NCBI GenBank assembly: GCA_945933905.1
Contig: CAMEQX010000001.1
Span: 1 to 26,152 of the forward strand
Direction of reading: 5' to 3'
Origin: an uncultured Clostridia bacterium
GTDB lineage: Bacteria > Bacillota > Clostridia > Oscillospirales > Ruminococcaceae
DNA length: 26,152 nt
Shown here piece after piece: positions 7,828-15,105 of the stretch. Position numbers and translations under genes: made by a program. Under the pieces are notes generated by a model, which was given only the letters and a program-made list of their open reading frames with translations, ran no database searches and was not told the DNA's origin. How positions within the stretch are numbered: position 1 is the stretch's first letter; every line of letters starts with the position of its first letter.

Positions 7828-9060
7828 ATGACAGTTGGATATCAGGCAAGATTACAGTACAATGCGGCTAAGTTGATGACGAACTACGGCTCGGAGCTCA
7901 ACAATTTATACAATTCCTACACAACCACAGGCAAGTTCAACGTAAACTCGATTAAGAAAGCGGGTTCAACCGACGCGCTCAACAAGCTGCTCGACAGCAA
8001 GGCTCTCAAAAATGAGAGCGAGGAGTTCCGCACGCAGTTCTCCAACCTGTACAAGAGCATCTATAACATCAAGGACGACTCCGAAAGCTCGGATATCGTC
8101 TCCCCGCAGGCTGTCAAAACCGCTTCGGCAAATGTCGGCGGCTCGGCTGAGGCTATCAGAAGCTATGCCGATAAGTTCAAGTACGGCAAGTCCGAGGATT
8201 TCAATATTGACGAGTACAAACAGGATGCGCAGAATTTTGTCGATAACTATAACGCGTTCATCGATAAAATCGGCAACTCCGACAATACAACCGTGCTGAA
8301 AAAGGGCGTTCTCGCGGTAAATAATGCGAAGGTTTATACAAGCGCGCTCAATCGTGCGGGAATTACGCTCGGCTCGGACAACAAGCTTACCTTGCAGAGC
8401 GATTTGTCAAAGGTTGATATGATTGACGTGAAGTCAACGTTCGGTAAAGGCGGGTTCTCGGATACCGTTATCCGCAGAGCGCGCGAAATCAACGAGGCTT
8501 CGGGCGGTATGGGCATTTTCACAACGCAGAATGTCACAAAGCCCTCCGAGAGCGGAAGCTCCTCGTCAACCGAAAAAAGCGGCTCTCTCAAGGAACTTAC
8601 CTCCGCAGTAAAAGAAGCGGCAACCGCTGTCAAGAGCTATTCGACGTCGCTCGGCTCAGAGGAAAAGGCGTTCAGCCCAGTTGACTATACCGATACCGCG
8701 ACAAGCTTTATCGAGAAGTATAATAAGCTGCTTGATGAAACGGATAATTCGGAGAGCCTTTCGGTTCAGTATAAGGGAAATGCGCTGAAGAGCGTGACGA
8801 ATTCCTATAAGTACGCGTTGAAGCGGGCGGGAATTGAAATCGGCAAGGACGGCAGACTTTCGCTGTCGGAGCAGGCTGCCGAGAAGCTCACCGCGAACGA
8901 TTTGAGCTACGCGTTCAACGGAAGCTACATAGATAAGGTTAACTGGAAAGCCGACCAGATTAGTTCTCTTGCAACCAGTGCAAGCGCGATGGGATATACG
9001 GCAAACAGCACGGCTGCTTACGCTTACAATAGCGGCGCACTTTTCAGCATTTACGCGTAA
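7828..9060 (+). CDS. Hypothetical protein with internal duplication
   Basis: The protein has 410 residues from ATG 7828, with GAGGGGAG (7811-7818) 9 bases upstream. I do not recognise a named family. The protein has two related halves: residues about 105-222 (AIRSYADKF... then FVDNYNAFIDKI and LNRAGITLGSDNKLTL) and about 262-380 (AVKSYSTSL... then FIEKYNKLLDET and LKRAGIEIGKDGRLSL). They are joined by a Ser/Thr/Gly-rich linker (about 235-258). The pattern FV..YN.FI...L..GI....DG.LSL recalls the C-terminal region of flagellar cap protein FliD, but similarity is weak and the rest of FliD is absent. There is no signal peptide or membrane helix, so it is cytosolic or exported by a route such as the flagellar apparatus. 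It is polar and rich in Ser, Asn and Lys. Confidence 0.75.
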   Translation: MTVGYQARLQYNAAKLMTNYGSELNNLYNSYTTTGKFNVNSIKKAGSTDALNKLLDSKALKNESEEFRTQFSNLYKSIYNIKDDSESSDIVSPQAVKTASANVGGSAEAIRSYADKFKYGKSEDFNIDEYKQDAQNFVDNYNAFIDKIGNSDNTTVLKKGVLAVNNAKVYTSALNRAGITLGSDNKLTLQSDLSKVDMIDVKSTFGKGGFSDTVIRRAREINEASGGMGIFTTQNVTKPSESGSSSSTEKSGSLKELTSAVKEAATAVKSYSTSLGSEEKAFSPVDYTDTATSFIEKYNKLLDETDNSESLSVQYKGNALKSVTNSYKYALKRAGIEIGKDGRLSLSEQAAEKLTANDLSYAFNGSYIDKVNWKADQISSLATSASAMGYTANSTAAYAYNSGALFSIYA

Positions 9061-9090
9061 AGTCGCGCGAAGCGAAAAAAGTTTTCGGTC

Positions 9091-9281
9091 AAGCCTTTTT
9101 CAAAAGGCTTGTGGGGCGTGGGGCAAAGCCCCACACTAGAGCGCGAAGCGCGACCACTGAAGGCGAAGCCGCGCACTCCGCGCTTCGCGCGGCAAAACGC
9201 GTTCAAAAGCGCTAAAGGGGTTTGGGGGAAAACAAGAGTTTTCCCCCAACATTTTTTGATGGCTAAACGCCATCAAAAAAT
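9091..9281. repeat. Run of consecutive palindromes, likely repeat element
   Basis: Five clear hairpins follow each other. AAGCCTTTT pairs with AAAAGGCTT (9091-9110). GTGGGGC pairs with GCCCCAC (9118-9134), after a tandem copy of GTGGGGC at 9111-9117. GCCGCGC pairs with GCGCGGC (9168-9193). TTGGGGGAAAAC pairs with GTTTTCCCCCAA (9222-9249). ATTTTTTGATGGC pairs with GCCATCAAAAAAT (9251-9281). GCGCGAAGCGC-type short palindromes fill the gaps. No open reading frame here looks real. The density and the mix of perfect stems suggest a dispersed intergenic element of the REP or MITE kind, but with one copy visible this is inference. Confidence 0.6.
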
Positions 9282-9285
9282 GAAA

Positions 9286-9321
9286 AAACCCGCTCCCGAT
9301 TTTTTCCACGGGAGCGGGTTT
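9286..9321. terminator. Bidirectional terminator
   Basis: AAACCCGCTCCCG (9286-9298) pairs with CGGGAGCGGGTTT (9309-9321), a perfect 13-base stem with a 10-base loop. On the minus strand a T run follows (complement of 9283-9288), directly after the stop of the 73-residue gene. On the plus strand TTTGTTTT follows. It would end transcripts from both sides. Confidence 0.9.
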
Positions 9322-9332
9322 GTTTTCGGAGA

Positions 9333-9554
9333 TTACTTGTTTCCGCCGAAAAGTCCGCCAAGTTTACTTGCAATTCCGTCGAAATTGATTTTCGACTTGA
9401 CGGTTTCGACAACGTTGTTGATAACATCATCGGGCAAATCTACACCGATTACGTCCTCAACCGCCTTTACAGGCTCACTCTTGAATTTGTCTGCAAATGC
9501 AGGGTCGCTCTTGACCTTGTTTACAACCTCGTCAACTTTTGCTTTAATATCCAT
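9333..9554 (-). CDS. Small 73-residue protein, Nif11/NHLP-leader-like
   Basis: The start is ATG 9554, with a strong AAGGAGG site 8 bases upstream, and a terminator lies just after the stop, so this is very likely a real gene. The sequence is helical and charged, with DPAFADKFKSEP (residues 17-28), VIGVDLPDD (35-43) and a Gly-rich end GGLFGGNK. The F...P...G..LP.D pattern resembles the Nif11 / nitrile-hydratase-type leader peptides of some ribosomal peptide precursors. No Cys/Ser/Thr-rich core and no modifying enzyme are present, so a peptide-precursor role is doubtful. It lies 41 bases after the DUF58 gene on the same strand. Function unknown. Confidence 0.8.
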   Translation of the reverse strand: MDIKAKVDEVVNKVKSDPAFADKFKSEPVKAVEDVIGVDLPDDVINNVVETVKSKINFDGIASKLGGLFGGNK

Positions 9555-9595
9555 CTTAAATTCCTCCTTATATTGATAAGCAACGCTTATTTTAC

Positions 9596-10771
9596 TTATT
9601 CAAGCGCCTCGTGAACCGCACTCGTGAGGTTTTCCTGTCCCGCGCCGCGTATGTTGAACAGCAAAAACCGCTCGCTGTCAAGATTTCGCTCGAGTGATTT
9701 TCCCGACAAATTTATATACGCAACAAAAACCGATTGCTCCGCAGCAAACTTGTTTGCTCGCAGAATAATCTCCTCCGAGAGCGCCGCCGTGACAATAACC
9801 AAAATCGATTCCCCACCGACGTTTTTGTCAAGAAGCGAACAAAATCCGCTTGTTTCGCTTTTCGGGGAAATCACCGACATAAGCTCGAAAAAGCTCTCAA
9901 ATTCCGTGTGGTTTGATATCCGACAGGAGCACTCCGCCGTTTGCCCGAAATCAACGTCCGTGAAAATGTTCTCGTCAAGAAACGTTTTCGCAAAGGCAAT
10001 CGCCGTTTCGATTATCGTGTCCGTGCAAAGAAGCGGGTCGCGCTCGCGGGAACAGCTTTCAAAATCACACAAAATCAACGCTTTCCTGTCGAAAACGCTG
10101 TCAAACTGCTTGAGCATCAGGTCGCCCTGCTTCGCCGTCAGCTTCCAGTGAACAAGCTGCACGCTTTCGCCGGGGAGATAGTCGCGGACGTGCGAAAAAT
10201 CTTCCTTGTTGTCGGTCGAATTCTGCCGTTTCGCGATGATACTCTCGCTCTCGCAAAAGCACGAAACATCGGGAATATTCAGCTTTCTCGGCACAAAAAC
10301 CGCATTCAGCACGGATTTTCCCTTTTTCGTCACGCGGATTATCCGAAGCGGGTCAACAACCGAAATCTTCTTCACGGAAAAGCTGTATTTTCCGCGATAC
10401 CTGTTCATACAGTTCATCGCAAGCTTCGCTTTCCCAAACGGCGGGAGCGTGACGTAAATCTTCTTCTCGGCAACAAGCCCCGTGTCCTCCTCGGGCAAAT
10501 CGCACACAAGCTCCATCGGCACGCACGGCAAAATAAAGCGGTTTTTCACGTTCAGGACAAGTTCAAACTGCGTGCCCTTTTCGGCGAGAATGTCGCTTTT
10601 TGAGAACTCCGCTTTCACAAGCTTCATCAGAATAAACGTTGAAATCCACGCGAAAAGCGGGTAAATCACAACCGCCGCGAGAATTACCGCAGAAATGTTC
10701 TCCTTGTAAGCCATCGAAAAGGCAAGACACGCCAGCACCGCCAAGCCGTATAAAATCCTGTTTCTCGCCAT
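9596..10771 (-). CDS. DUF58-domain protein
   Basis: The protein has 391 residues. It has two hydrophobic segments near the N-terminus (about 6-20 and 27-52) and then a soluble region. The DUF58 signature is clear: DFSHVRDYLPGESVQLVHWK, then TAKQGDLMLKQFD, with a von Willebrand A-like fold expected after it. Proteins of this family pair with MoxR AAA+ ATPases and are thought to help assemble or activate envelope or enzyme complexes. It starts one base after the stop of the MoxR gene, so translation is probably coupled. The transglutaminase-like partner often found third in such operons is not here. Confidence 0.9.
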   Translation of the reverse strand: MARNRILYGLAVLACLAFSMAYKENISAVILAAVVIYPLFAWISTFILMKLVKAEFSKSDILAEKGTQFELVLNVKNRFILPCVPMELVCDLPEEDTGLVAEKKIYVTLPPFGKAKLAMNCMNRYRGKYSFSVKKISVVDPLRIIRVTKKGKSVLNAVFVPRKLNIPDVSCFCESESIIAKRQNSTDNKEDFSHVRDYLPGESVQLVHWKLTAKQGDLMLKQFDSVFDRKALILCDFESCSRERDPLLCTDTIIETAIAFAKTFLDENIFTDVDFGQTAECSCRISNHTEFESFFELMSVISPKSETSGFCSLLDKNVGGESILVIVTAALSEEIILRANKFAAEQSVFVAYINLSGKSLERNLDSERFLLFNIRGAGQENLTSAVHEALE

Positions 10772-10772
10772 A

Positions 10773-11726
10773 TCAGTTTCGTTTAATCGGGGGAGTTACC
10801 GCTGAAACAACGTTCTCCAAAACCTGACGAACCGTCGTTTTGTTAAGGCGGGTTTCGCGCTTTAAGACAATTCGATGTTCGAAAACGGGAATAAGCAGCC
10901 GCACGATATCCTCGGGGATAACGTAATCTCTCCCGCGAAGATAAGCGAAAGCCTTGCTTGCCTGCATTATCGCGACAGACGCGCGCGGGCTTACTCCGAG
11001 AGCAACGGCGGGGTGATTTCGGGTTGCTGCGGCAAGATTTGCCACATATTTGCAAAGGCTCTCCGCAAACATAACGCTTCCCGCTTCTTCAATGCACTCC
11101 TCGAGCTGCTCTGCGGTCATCACGTTTCGCACGTTATCGACAGGATTTTCGTCCTGTCTGTCCATAAGTATCTGCATCTCCTGTTCAACCGTCGGATAAC
11201 CCATACTAATCTTCATCATAAAACGGTCGAGCTGCGCCTCGGGCAGCGGGAATGTACCGACATATTCACCGGAATTCTGCGTTGCGATAACCATAAACGG
11301 ACTCGGGAGCTGATGTACCGTGCCGTCAACGGTAACGCGCTTTTCTTCCATCGCTTCAAGCAGCGCGGACTGCGTTTTCGGGGAAGTTCGGTTTATCTCG
11401 TCCGCAAGGAAAATGTTCGTCATAACAAGCCCCGAGCGGTATTCAAAGCGGTTTTCCTCTTTGTTGTACATCGTAAAGCCCGTGATGTCCGAAGCCATAA
11501 CGTCCGGCGTGAACTGCGCGCGGCGAAAAGAAAGCCCCGTTGCCTTTCCGAGAGCCATCGCAAGCGTTGTTTTTCCAACGCCGGGGACGTCCTCGATAAG
11601 AACGTGACCGCGCGCCAAAAGCCCCGTCAGCACGATAAAAAGCGCTTCGTCCTTGCCGCGAATGACCTTCGATATCTCCGAGCCAAGCTCCGACAAAAGC
11701 TCTTGATTTTCAGGATTGATTGACAT
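10773..11726 (-). CDS. MoxR-family AAA+ ATPase
   Basis: The protein has 317 residues from ATG 11726 (MSINPENQ), with AAGGGG 8 bases upstream. A longer reading from 11825 would run through the promoter and is rejected. Walker A is GVGKTT (49-54), Walker B is FLADEINR (D109, E110), and the sensor/arginine region VIATQN...LPEAQLDRF is typical of MoxR. The family acts as a chaperone-like ATPase with DUF58/VWA partners, and the DUF58 gene follows at once. Substrate unknown. Confidence 0.94.
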   Translation of the reverse strand: MSINPENQELLSELGSEISKVIRGKDEALFIVLTGLLARGHVLIEDVPGVGKTTLAMALGKATGLSFRRAQFTPDVMASDITGFTMYNKEENRFEYRSGLVMTNIFLADEINRTSPKTQSALLEAMEEKRVTVDGTVHQLPSPFMVIATQNSGEYVGTFPLPEAQLDRFMMKISMGYPTVEQEMQILMDRQDENPVDNVRNVMTAEQLEECIEEAGSVMFAESLCKYVANLAAATRNHPAVALGVSPRASVAIMQASKAFAYLRGRDYVIPEDIVRLLIPVFEHRIVLKRETRLNKTTVRQVLENVVSAVTPPIKRN

Positions 11727-11784
11727 TTTTTTACCCCTTTTTAATGAAATTATACTGAAACTTAAACTGAATAAATACAATTTT

Positions 11785-11813
11785 ATTTTAACATATTTTC
11801 CGTACAAAATCAA
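11785..11813 (-). promoter_or_regulatory. Candidate promoter of the moxR-DUF58 operon
   Basis: Read on the minus strand: TTGATT (complement of 11808-11813), 17 bases, then TAAAAT (complement of 11785-11790). The start codon of the MoxR gene is about 60 bases further. The -35 element is a 4/6 match, so this is a moderate call. It lies back to back with the queT promoter. Confidence 0.5.
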
Positions 11814-11842
11814 CAGTTTTTCCAAAAAACTTGAAAAAAGGG

Positions 11843-11871
11843 TTGAAATTTGATAAACAGTGTGATATAAT
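11843..11871 (+). promoter_or_regulatory. SigA-type promoter of queT
   Basis: TTGAAA (11843-11848), a 17-base spacer and a perfect TATAAT (11866-11871). Transcription would start about 11878, right before the structured leader at 11881. Confidence 0.85.
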
Positions 11872-11880
11872 AAGCAAGAT

Positions 11881-11955
11881 GGTCCGGCGAGTAATCGTCA
11901 GACCGAAAATTACATACAATGTTGTTCTTGATAACCATTGTAAAAAAACAAGGAG
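11881..11955 (+). promoter_or_regulatory. Candidate preQ1 riboswitch in queT leader
   Basis: The leader starts with a hairpin: GGTC (11881-11884) and GGCGA (11886-11890) pair with TCGTC (11895-11899) and GACC (11901-11904), with one C.A mismatch. The loop GTAA (11891-11894) is complementary to TTAC (11910-11913) downstream, which gives an H-type pseudoknot as in preQ1 aptamers. A second hairpin, TACAATG (11915-11921) with CATTGTA (11936-11942), follows. Its loop TTCTTG (11925-11930) can pair with CAAGGA (11949-11954) over the ribosome binding site AAGGAG (11950-11955), which suggests control of translation. The gene is a queuosine-precursor transporter, a known preQ1 riboswitch target. Class III is plausible given the lineage, but I cannot match its consensus by eye. 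Confidence 0.6.
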
Positions 11956-11963
11956 CTTTTTTT

Positions 11964-12485
11964 ATGCAAAAAAACGAAATTTTCAACACCAAAAACTTGG
12001 TTCGGCTTGCGCTTGTTGCGGCGGCGTATGCTGTGATGACGGTACTTATCCAGCCGCTTTCCTACGGTCCTATTCAGTTTCGCTTCTCGGAGGCGCTCGT
12101 TCTGCTTGCCTTTTACCGCAAGGATTACAGCGTCGCGCTTATCCTCGGCTGCTTTATCGCGAACCTTTTCAGCCCGTTCGGTCTGTACGACATCATCTTC
12201 GGCACCCTCGCGACAGCGGTTGCCGTTGTCCCGATGTACTATATGAAAAATATTTACATCGCGTCGCTTTTGCCTGTTGTCGCAAACGGTCTGATTGTCG
12301 GATTTGAGCTGTACCTCTGCGGTGAGCCGTTTTGGTTCTCGGCGGGAACGGTCGCGCTCGGTGAACTCGTCTGCGTTTGCGTTCTCGGAATTCTGCTGTT
12401 CAAGGTGATTTTCGAGAAAAACCGCTTTCTTATGCGAAATCTTATCGGCAGCACAAGACCTTCCAAGAAAAAAGTTGAGGCTTAA
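11964..12485 (+). CDS. queT: QueT queuosine-precursor transporter (ECF S component)
   Basis: The protein has 173 residues from ATG 11964, with AAGGAG 8 bases upstream; an earlier in-frame ATG at 11919 lies inside the leader structure. It is a membrane protein with about five to six hydrophobic segments. QueT hallmarks are QFRFSEALVLLAFY, LGCFIANLFSPFGLYDIIFGTLATA and the Lys/Arg-rich C-terminus. As the substrate-binding part of an ECF importer it would need the shared EcfA/EcfT module encoded elsewhere, and it takes up preQ1 or preQ0 for tRNA queuosine synthesis. A terminator follows. Confidence 0.93.
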   Translation: MQKNEIFNTKNLVRLALVAAAYAVMTVLIQPLSYGPIQFRFSEALVLLAFYRKDYSVALILGCFIANLFSPFGLYDIIFGTLATAVAVVPMYYMKNIYIASLLPVVANGLIVGFELYLCGEPFWFSAGTVALGELVCVCVLGILLFKVIFEKNRFLMRNLIGSTRPSKKKVEA

Positions 12486-12511
12486 ACTCGGCTTGCTTTT
12501 CGATAATTTTC

Positions 12512-12558
12512 AACAAAATTCCCCGCGCTTGTGGAAAATCGGCGCGGGGATTTGTTTT
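12512..12558. terminator. Terminator between queT and the FlhB-like gene
   Basis: TCCCCGCGC (12520-12528) pairs with GCGCGGGGA (12542-12550). A-rich sequence precedes and TTTGTTTT follows, so it works on the plus strand after queT and, with AATTTTG, on the minus strand after the convergent gene. Confidence 0.85.
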
Positions 12559-12868
12559 ATTTGCGCATTTTATCCGAGGTATAGACAACTTCCGCATATA
12601 TAGCGGCAACTATCTGATACAGCTCCTTCGGGATTGTTTCGCCCGCGTTCAGCATAACCAAAAGCGCTGCCACGGAATCGTCGCGGTAAACGGGAACGCC
12701 CGCTTCATCGGCGATATTGACAATTCTCTGCGCAAGCTCGCCCAAGCCCGACGCCACCACAACCGGCGCGTAGTTCATATCGGGATTGTATTTCAGCGCA
12801 ACCGCCGCGTTTTGACCGTAAAGGCGCTTGTTGTTCGCGGGCGGCATAGGGTGTTTTTCTTTCGGCAT
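12557..12868 (-). CDS. Standalone FlhB C-terminal domain protein (YlqH-like)
   Basis: The protein has 103 residues from ATG 12868, with GGAG 8 bases upstream; a GTG at 12877 overlaps that site. It matches only the cytoplasmic tail of the flagellar/type III export gate protein FlhB: AVALKYNPDMNYAPVVVASG, GELAQRI, AGVPVYRDDSVAALL, IPKELYQIVAAIYAEV. The self-cleavage motif NPTH of full FlhB is NPDM here, so self-cleavage is not expected. No membrane helices are present. Such standalone tails occur in Firmicutes next to a FliK-like gene, as here (15-base gap), like ylqG-ylqH of Bacillus subtilis. Role unproven; possibly a modulator of export specificity. Confidence 0.9.
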   Translation of the reverse strand: MPKEKHPMPPANNKRLYGQNAAVALKYNPDMNYAPVVVASGLGELAQRIVNIADEAGVPVYRDDSVAALLVMLNAGETIPKELYQIVAAIYAEVVYTSDKMRK

Positions 12869-12883
12869 TTCTTTCACTCCTCG

Positions 12884-14914
12884 TTAAACTCTCGTGTTCA
12901 AAGTCGTGCGCTTGTCGGTGATTTTCGGGAAAATCTCAACAAGATTGTGCGGCTTTTTAAGAGGCGCGGTTTCAAATGTTCTCGCGGAATAGCCGCTGTT
13001 TCGGATAATCTTCGTCACGCGCTCCTTCATCGGCTCGATTTCTTTCTCAAATCTTGTCGGATAAAGCAGCGTGAGGTTTACTTCCTCGCCGATTGCGTAC
13101 ATATCAACCTCAAATCGCCCGATACTTTCAACATCAAACGTGAGGAAAAGGTGATAGTTTCGCTGAGTGCCGGGGGTGTTGTTCGGGTTGTTTTCGTCAT
13201 TGTCCACCCAAAGCTCCCCGAAAGCGCGCGTGTTGTTGACCTCGAGCGGCAAAATGTAGTGAGCAAGCGGCGTGAAAACTCCCGGCGCGTTCAAAAGACT
13301 TTGCAGAAGATTTGCCGCGTTAAAGCTGTCAAGCGATTTCAGCGCGGGGTTGTTGATGTTTTTCTGAATGAAATCGGTGAGGTTGTCGAGCGTTGAGCTT
13401 ACGGGAGGTCTGATGCCGTGCTGCGGAAGCTCGTTCTTAACCGACATTTTGTCGATTATGTCAACGAAAACTCCGTAAAGCCGCTCTCTGAGAGGAATAT
13501 CGGGCATATCGCGCAGAAGCGAGTTCAGGTTGTCGATAAGCTCCTGCATTGTGTTGACCTTGGAGAAATCCGCCAGCATAAGCGCGCTGTTTTCGGCAGC
13601 CTCGGGATATTCGGATTTGAGGAAAAGTCCGTCCGTGAGCATTTTCAGAGCGTCCGTGCCGCTCAGTTTTCCGCGGTTGTAGTTCGCGAGAATGTGCTCG
13701 ATATTAAAGCCGCTCTCCTTCAAGAGCTGCATATAACCCTTCTCGCTCATCGTTTCGTTGAGGAATTTGTGCCAGCCGGTGAGTTCGGGTTCGGCATTTT
13801 CCTCTATTTCACCATTTTCTCCCGAAAAATTTTCTACATTTTCCACAAATTCTTCTTCCGAATTTATGTTATTCTGCTGAAATTCACTATTTATACCATT
13901 AAAAGATGAATTTTTCTCGTCTGAAATGGCTGAAAGTAGTTGATTTTGTTGTTGATTTGTAGTATAATTATCATTAGGAACTTGTCTTTCGGAATCCATC
14001 GCCCGAACGTCTTCCATTGTCTGAGGATTTTGCATCGGGTTTTTGTCGAAAATCGCAGAATACAGACGGCTGAAAGAATTTTTCAAAGCCTCGCGGAGAG
14101 TTCCCGAGGAAATCTGCGTTAAAAGCAGATTGAAATACTCCTTGCACATATACGGGCTGTTGTTGTAGCGCGAGAGATTGTGCGTAATCAGCGGAATGAG
14201 CATCTGCGTTTTGTCGTCGTTCAGAAGGCTTGCGCTCACGTCTTTCAGTATTGAGAGCGTTTCGCCCTTGAGGTAATCAAAATACTGCTCGGCGTCGTCC
14301 GCGCCCCATTCCTGAGAGAGATTGAGCAGCTTTTCCGATAGCTTTTCATTCGGGGAATAATACTCCGAGAGAAATTTGAGGTTTGCCCGAAGCGCCCCGA
14401 GAATTTCTTCCTTGTTCTGAGCAAAGTTTATCGATTTCAGAAGATTTCCGATAAGCTCCTTAGTGTTCGGGTCGGAGGTCGTTTGAGCAACCTCGCGCAA
14501 AACATCGTAAAACTCGTGTCCCGAGAACATCGTGTTCTGCTGCTCTTGGTTCTGGATTTCCTCAACAAGCTTGTCAGGCGTAACGTAAAGCTCCGAAGCA
14601 AGATTTTTCAGGCTTCCGTAAAGCTCGGTGTGACCGGTGACAAGCGCTTGGTTCAAAACCTCGACGTTGAGCAAGTCCTTGAGCATTTCCACGGCAAGCG
14701 TCGGGTCCTTCGCGACCTGAACCTGTAAGGGAATAAGCTCGCGGTTGCCCATCTCAAGACGGCTTTTTGAAGCGGAATCGGAATTTACTCCCGCTGCGCC
14801 CACGCCCGTGAGCTTGACTATATCAAAAGGCTCGGTGGTTTCGTCCTGCTGTCTGGGACTGTAATTATAGTTTTTGGCGGTTATCGGGTTGTTTATCTGC
14901 GGTATCTGCGCCAT
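12884..14914 (-). CDS. FliK-like (YlqG-type) large protein
   Basis: The protein has 676 residues from ATG 14914, with GGGAGG 8 bases upstream; a longer frame to 15010 has no site and runs through the promoter. Most of the protein is helical. A low-complexity Asn/Gln/Glu-rich stretch (about 345-405) divides it and has clearly higher AT content. The C-terminal ~90 residues (FLTFDVESIGRFEVDMYA, VNLTLLY, then IIRNSGYSARTFET) resemble the C-terminal domain of flagellar hook-length protein FliK. FliK acts with the FlhB tail, and a FlhB-tail gene follows directly, which supports the call. No flagellar structural genes are in the window. The N-terminal part has no recognised domain. Confidence 0.7.
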   Translation of the reverse strand: MAQIPQINNPITAKNYNYSPRQQDETTEPFDIVKLTGVGAAGVNSDSASKSRLEMGNRELIPLQVQVAKDPTLAVEMLKDLLNVEVLNQALVTGHTELYGSLKNLASELYVTPDKLVEEIQNQEQQNTMFSGHEFYDVLREVAQTTSDPNTKELIGNLLKSINFAQNKEEILGALRANLKFLSEYYSPNEKLSEKLLNLSQEWGADDAEQYFDYLKGETLSILKDVSASLLNDDKTQMLIPLITHNLSRYNNSPYMCKEYFNLLLTQISSGTLREALKNSFSRLYSAIFDKNPMQNPQTMEDVRAMDSERQVPNDNYTTNQQQNQLLSAISDEKNSSFNGINSEFQQNNINSEEEFVENVENFSGENGEIEENAEPELTGWHKFLNETMSEKGYMQLLKESGFNIEHILANYNRGKLSGTDALKMLTDGLFLKSEYPEAAENSALMLADFSKVNTMQELIDNLNSLLRDMPDIPLRERLYGVFVDIIDKMSVKNELPQHGIRPPVSSTLDNLTDFIQKNINNPALKSLDSFNAANLLQSLLNAPGVFTPLAHYILPLEVNNTRAFGELWVDNDENNPNNTPGTQRNYHLFLTFDVESIGRFEVDMYAIGEEVNLTLLYPTRFEKEIEPMKERVTKIIRNSGYSARTFETAPLKKPHNLVEIFPKITDKRTTLNTRV

Positions 14915-14963
14915 CTGAACTGCCTCCCAAAAATGAATTACCAAACAAATTAAAAATCGTCTT

Positions 14964-14991
14964 AATATAATAATAACATATTTTCCGGCAA
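14964..14991 (-). promoter_or_regulatory. Weak candidate promoter of the FliK-like gene
   Basis: On the minus strand: TTGCCG (complement of 14986-14991), 16 bases, TATATT (complement of 14964-14969). The -35 is a 4/6 match. The gene starts about 50 bases further. A hairpin, GAATTCG (15021-15027) with CGAATTC (15036-15042), lies in the same intergenic region ahead of cheA. Confidence 0.35.
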
Positions 14992-15105
14992 TATAAAAGG
15001 GCTTTTTCAAAAAAATTTTTGAATTCGGAAAAAAGCGAATTCTTTAACATAAATTCATCAAAAAAAATAAACGCCTCTGCGCGTATTCGGAAAGGAATAA
15101 GTATT

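Noticed and set aside
9091..9321. CRISPR array
   Set aside because: The palindromes differ from each other and have no regular repeat-spacer spacing; no cas genes are near.
9333..11726. Ribosomal peptide biosynthesis cluster around the 73-residue protein
   Set aside because: MoxR and DUF58 are not peptide-modifying enzymes, and no radical SAM, YcaO, lanthionine or transporter gene lies nearby.
15021..15042. GAATTCG/CGAATTC hairpin as a terminator ahead of cheA
   Set aside because: The 7-base AT-rich stem is weak and followed only by TTT, and no upstream plus-strand gene needs ending here.
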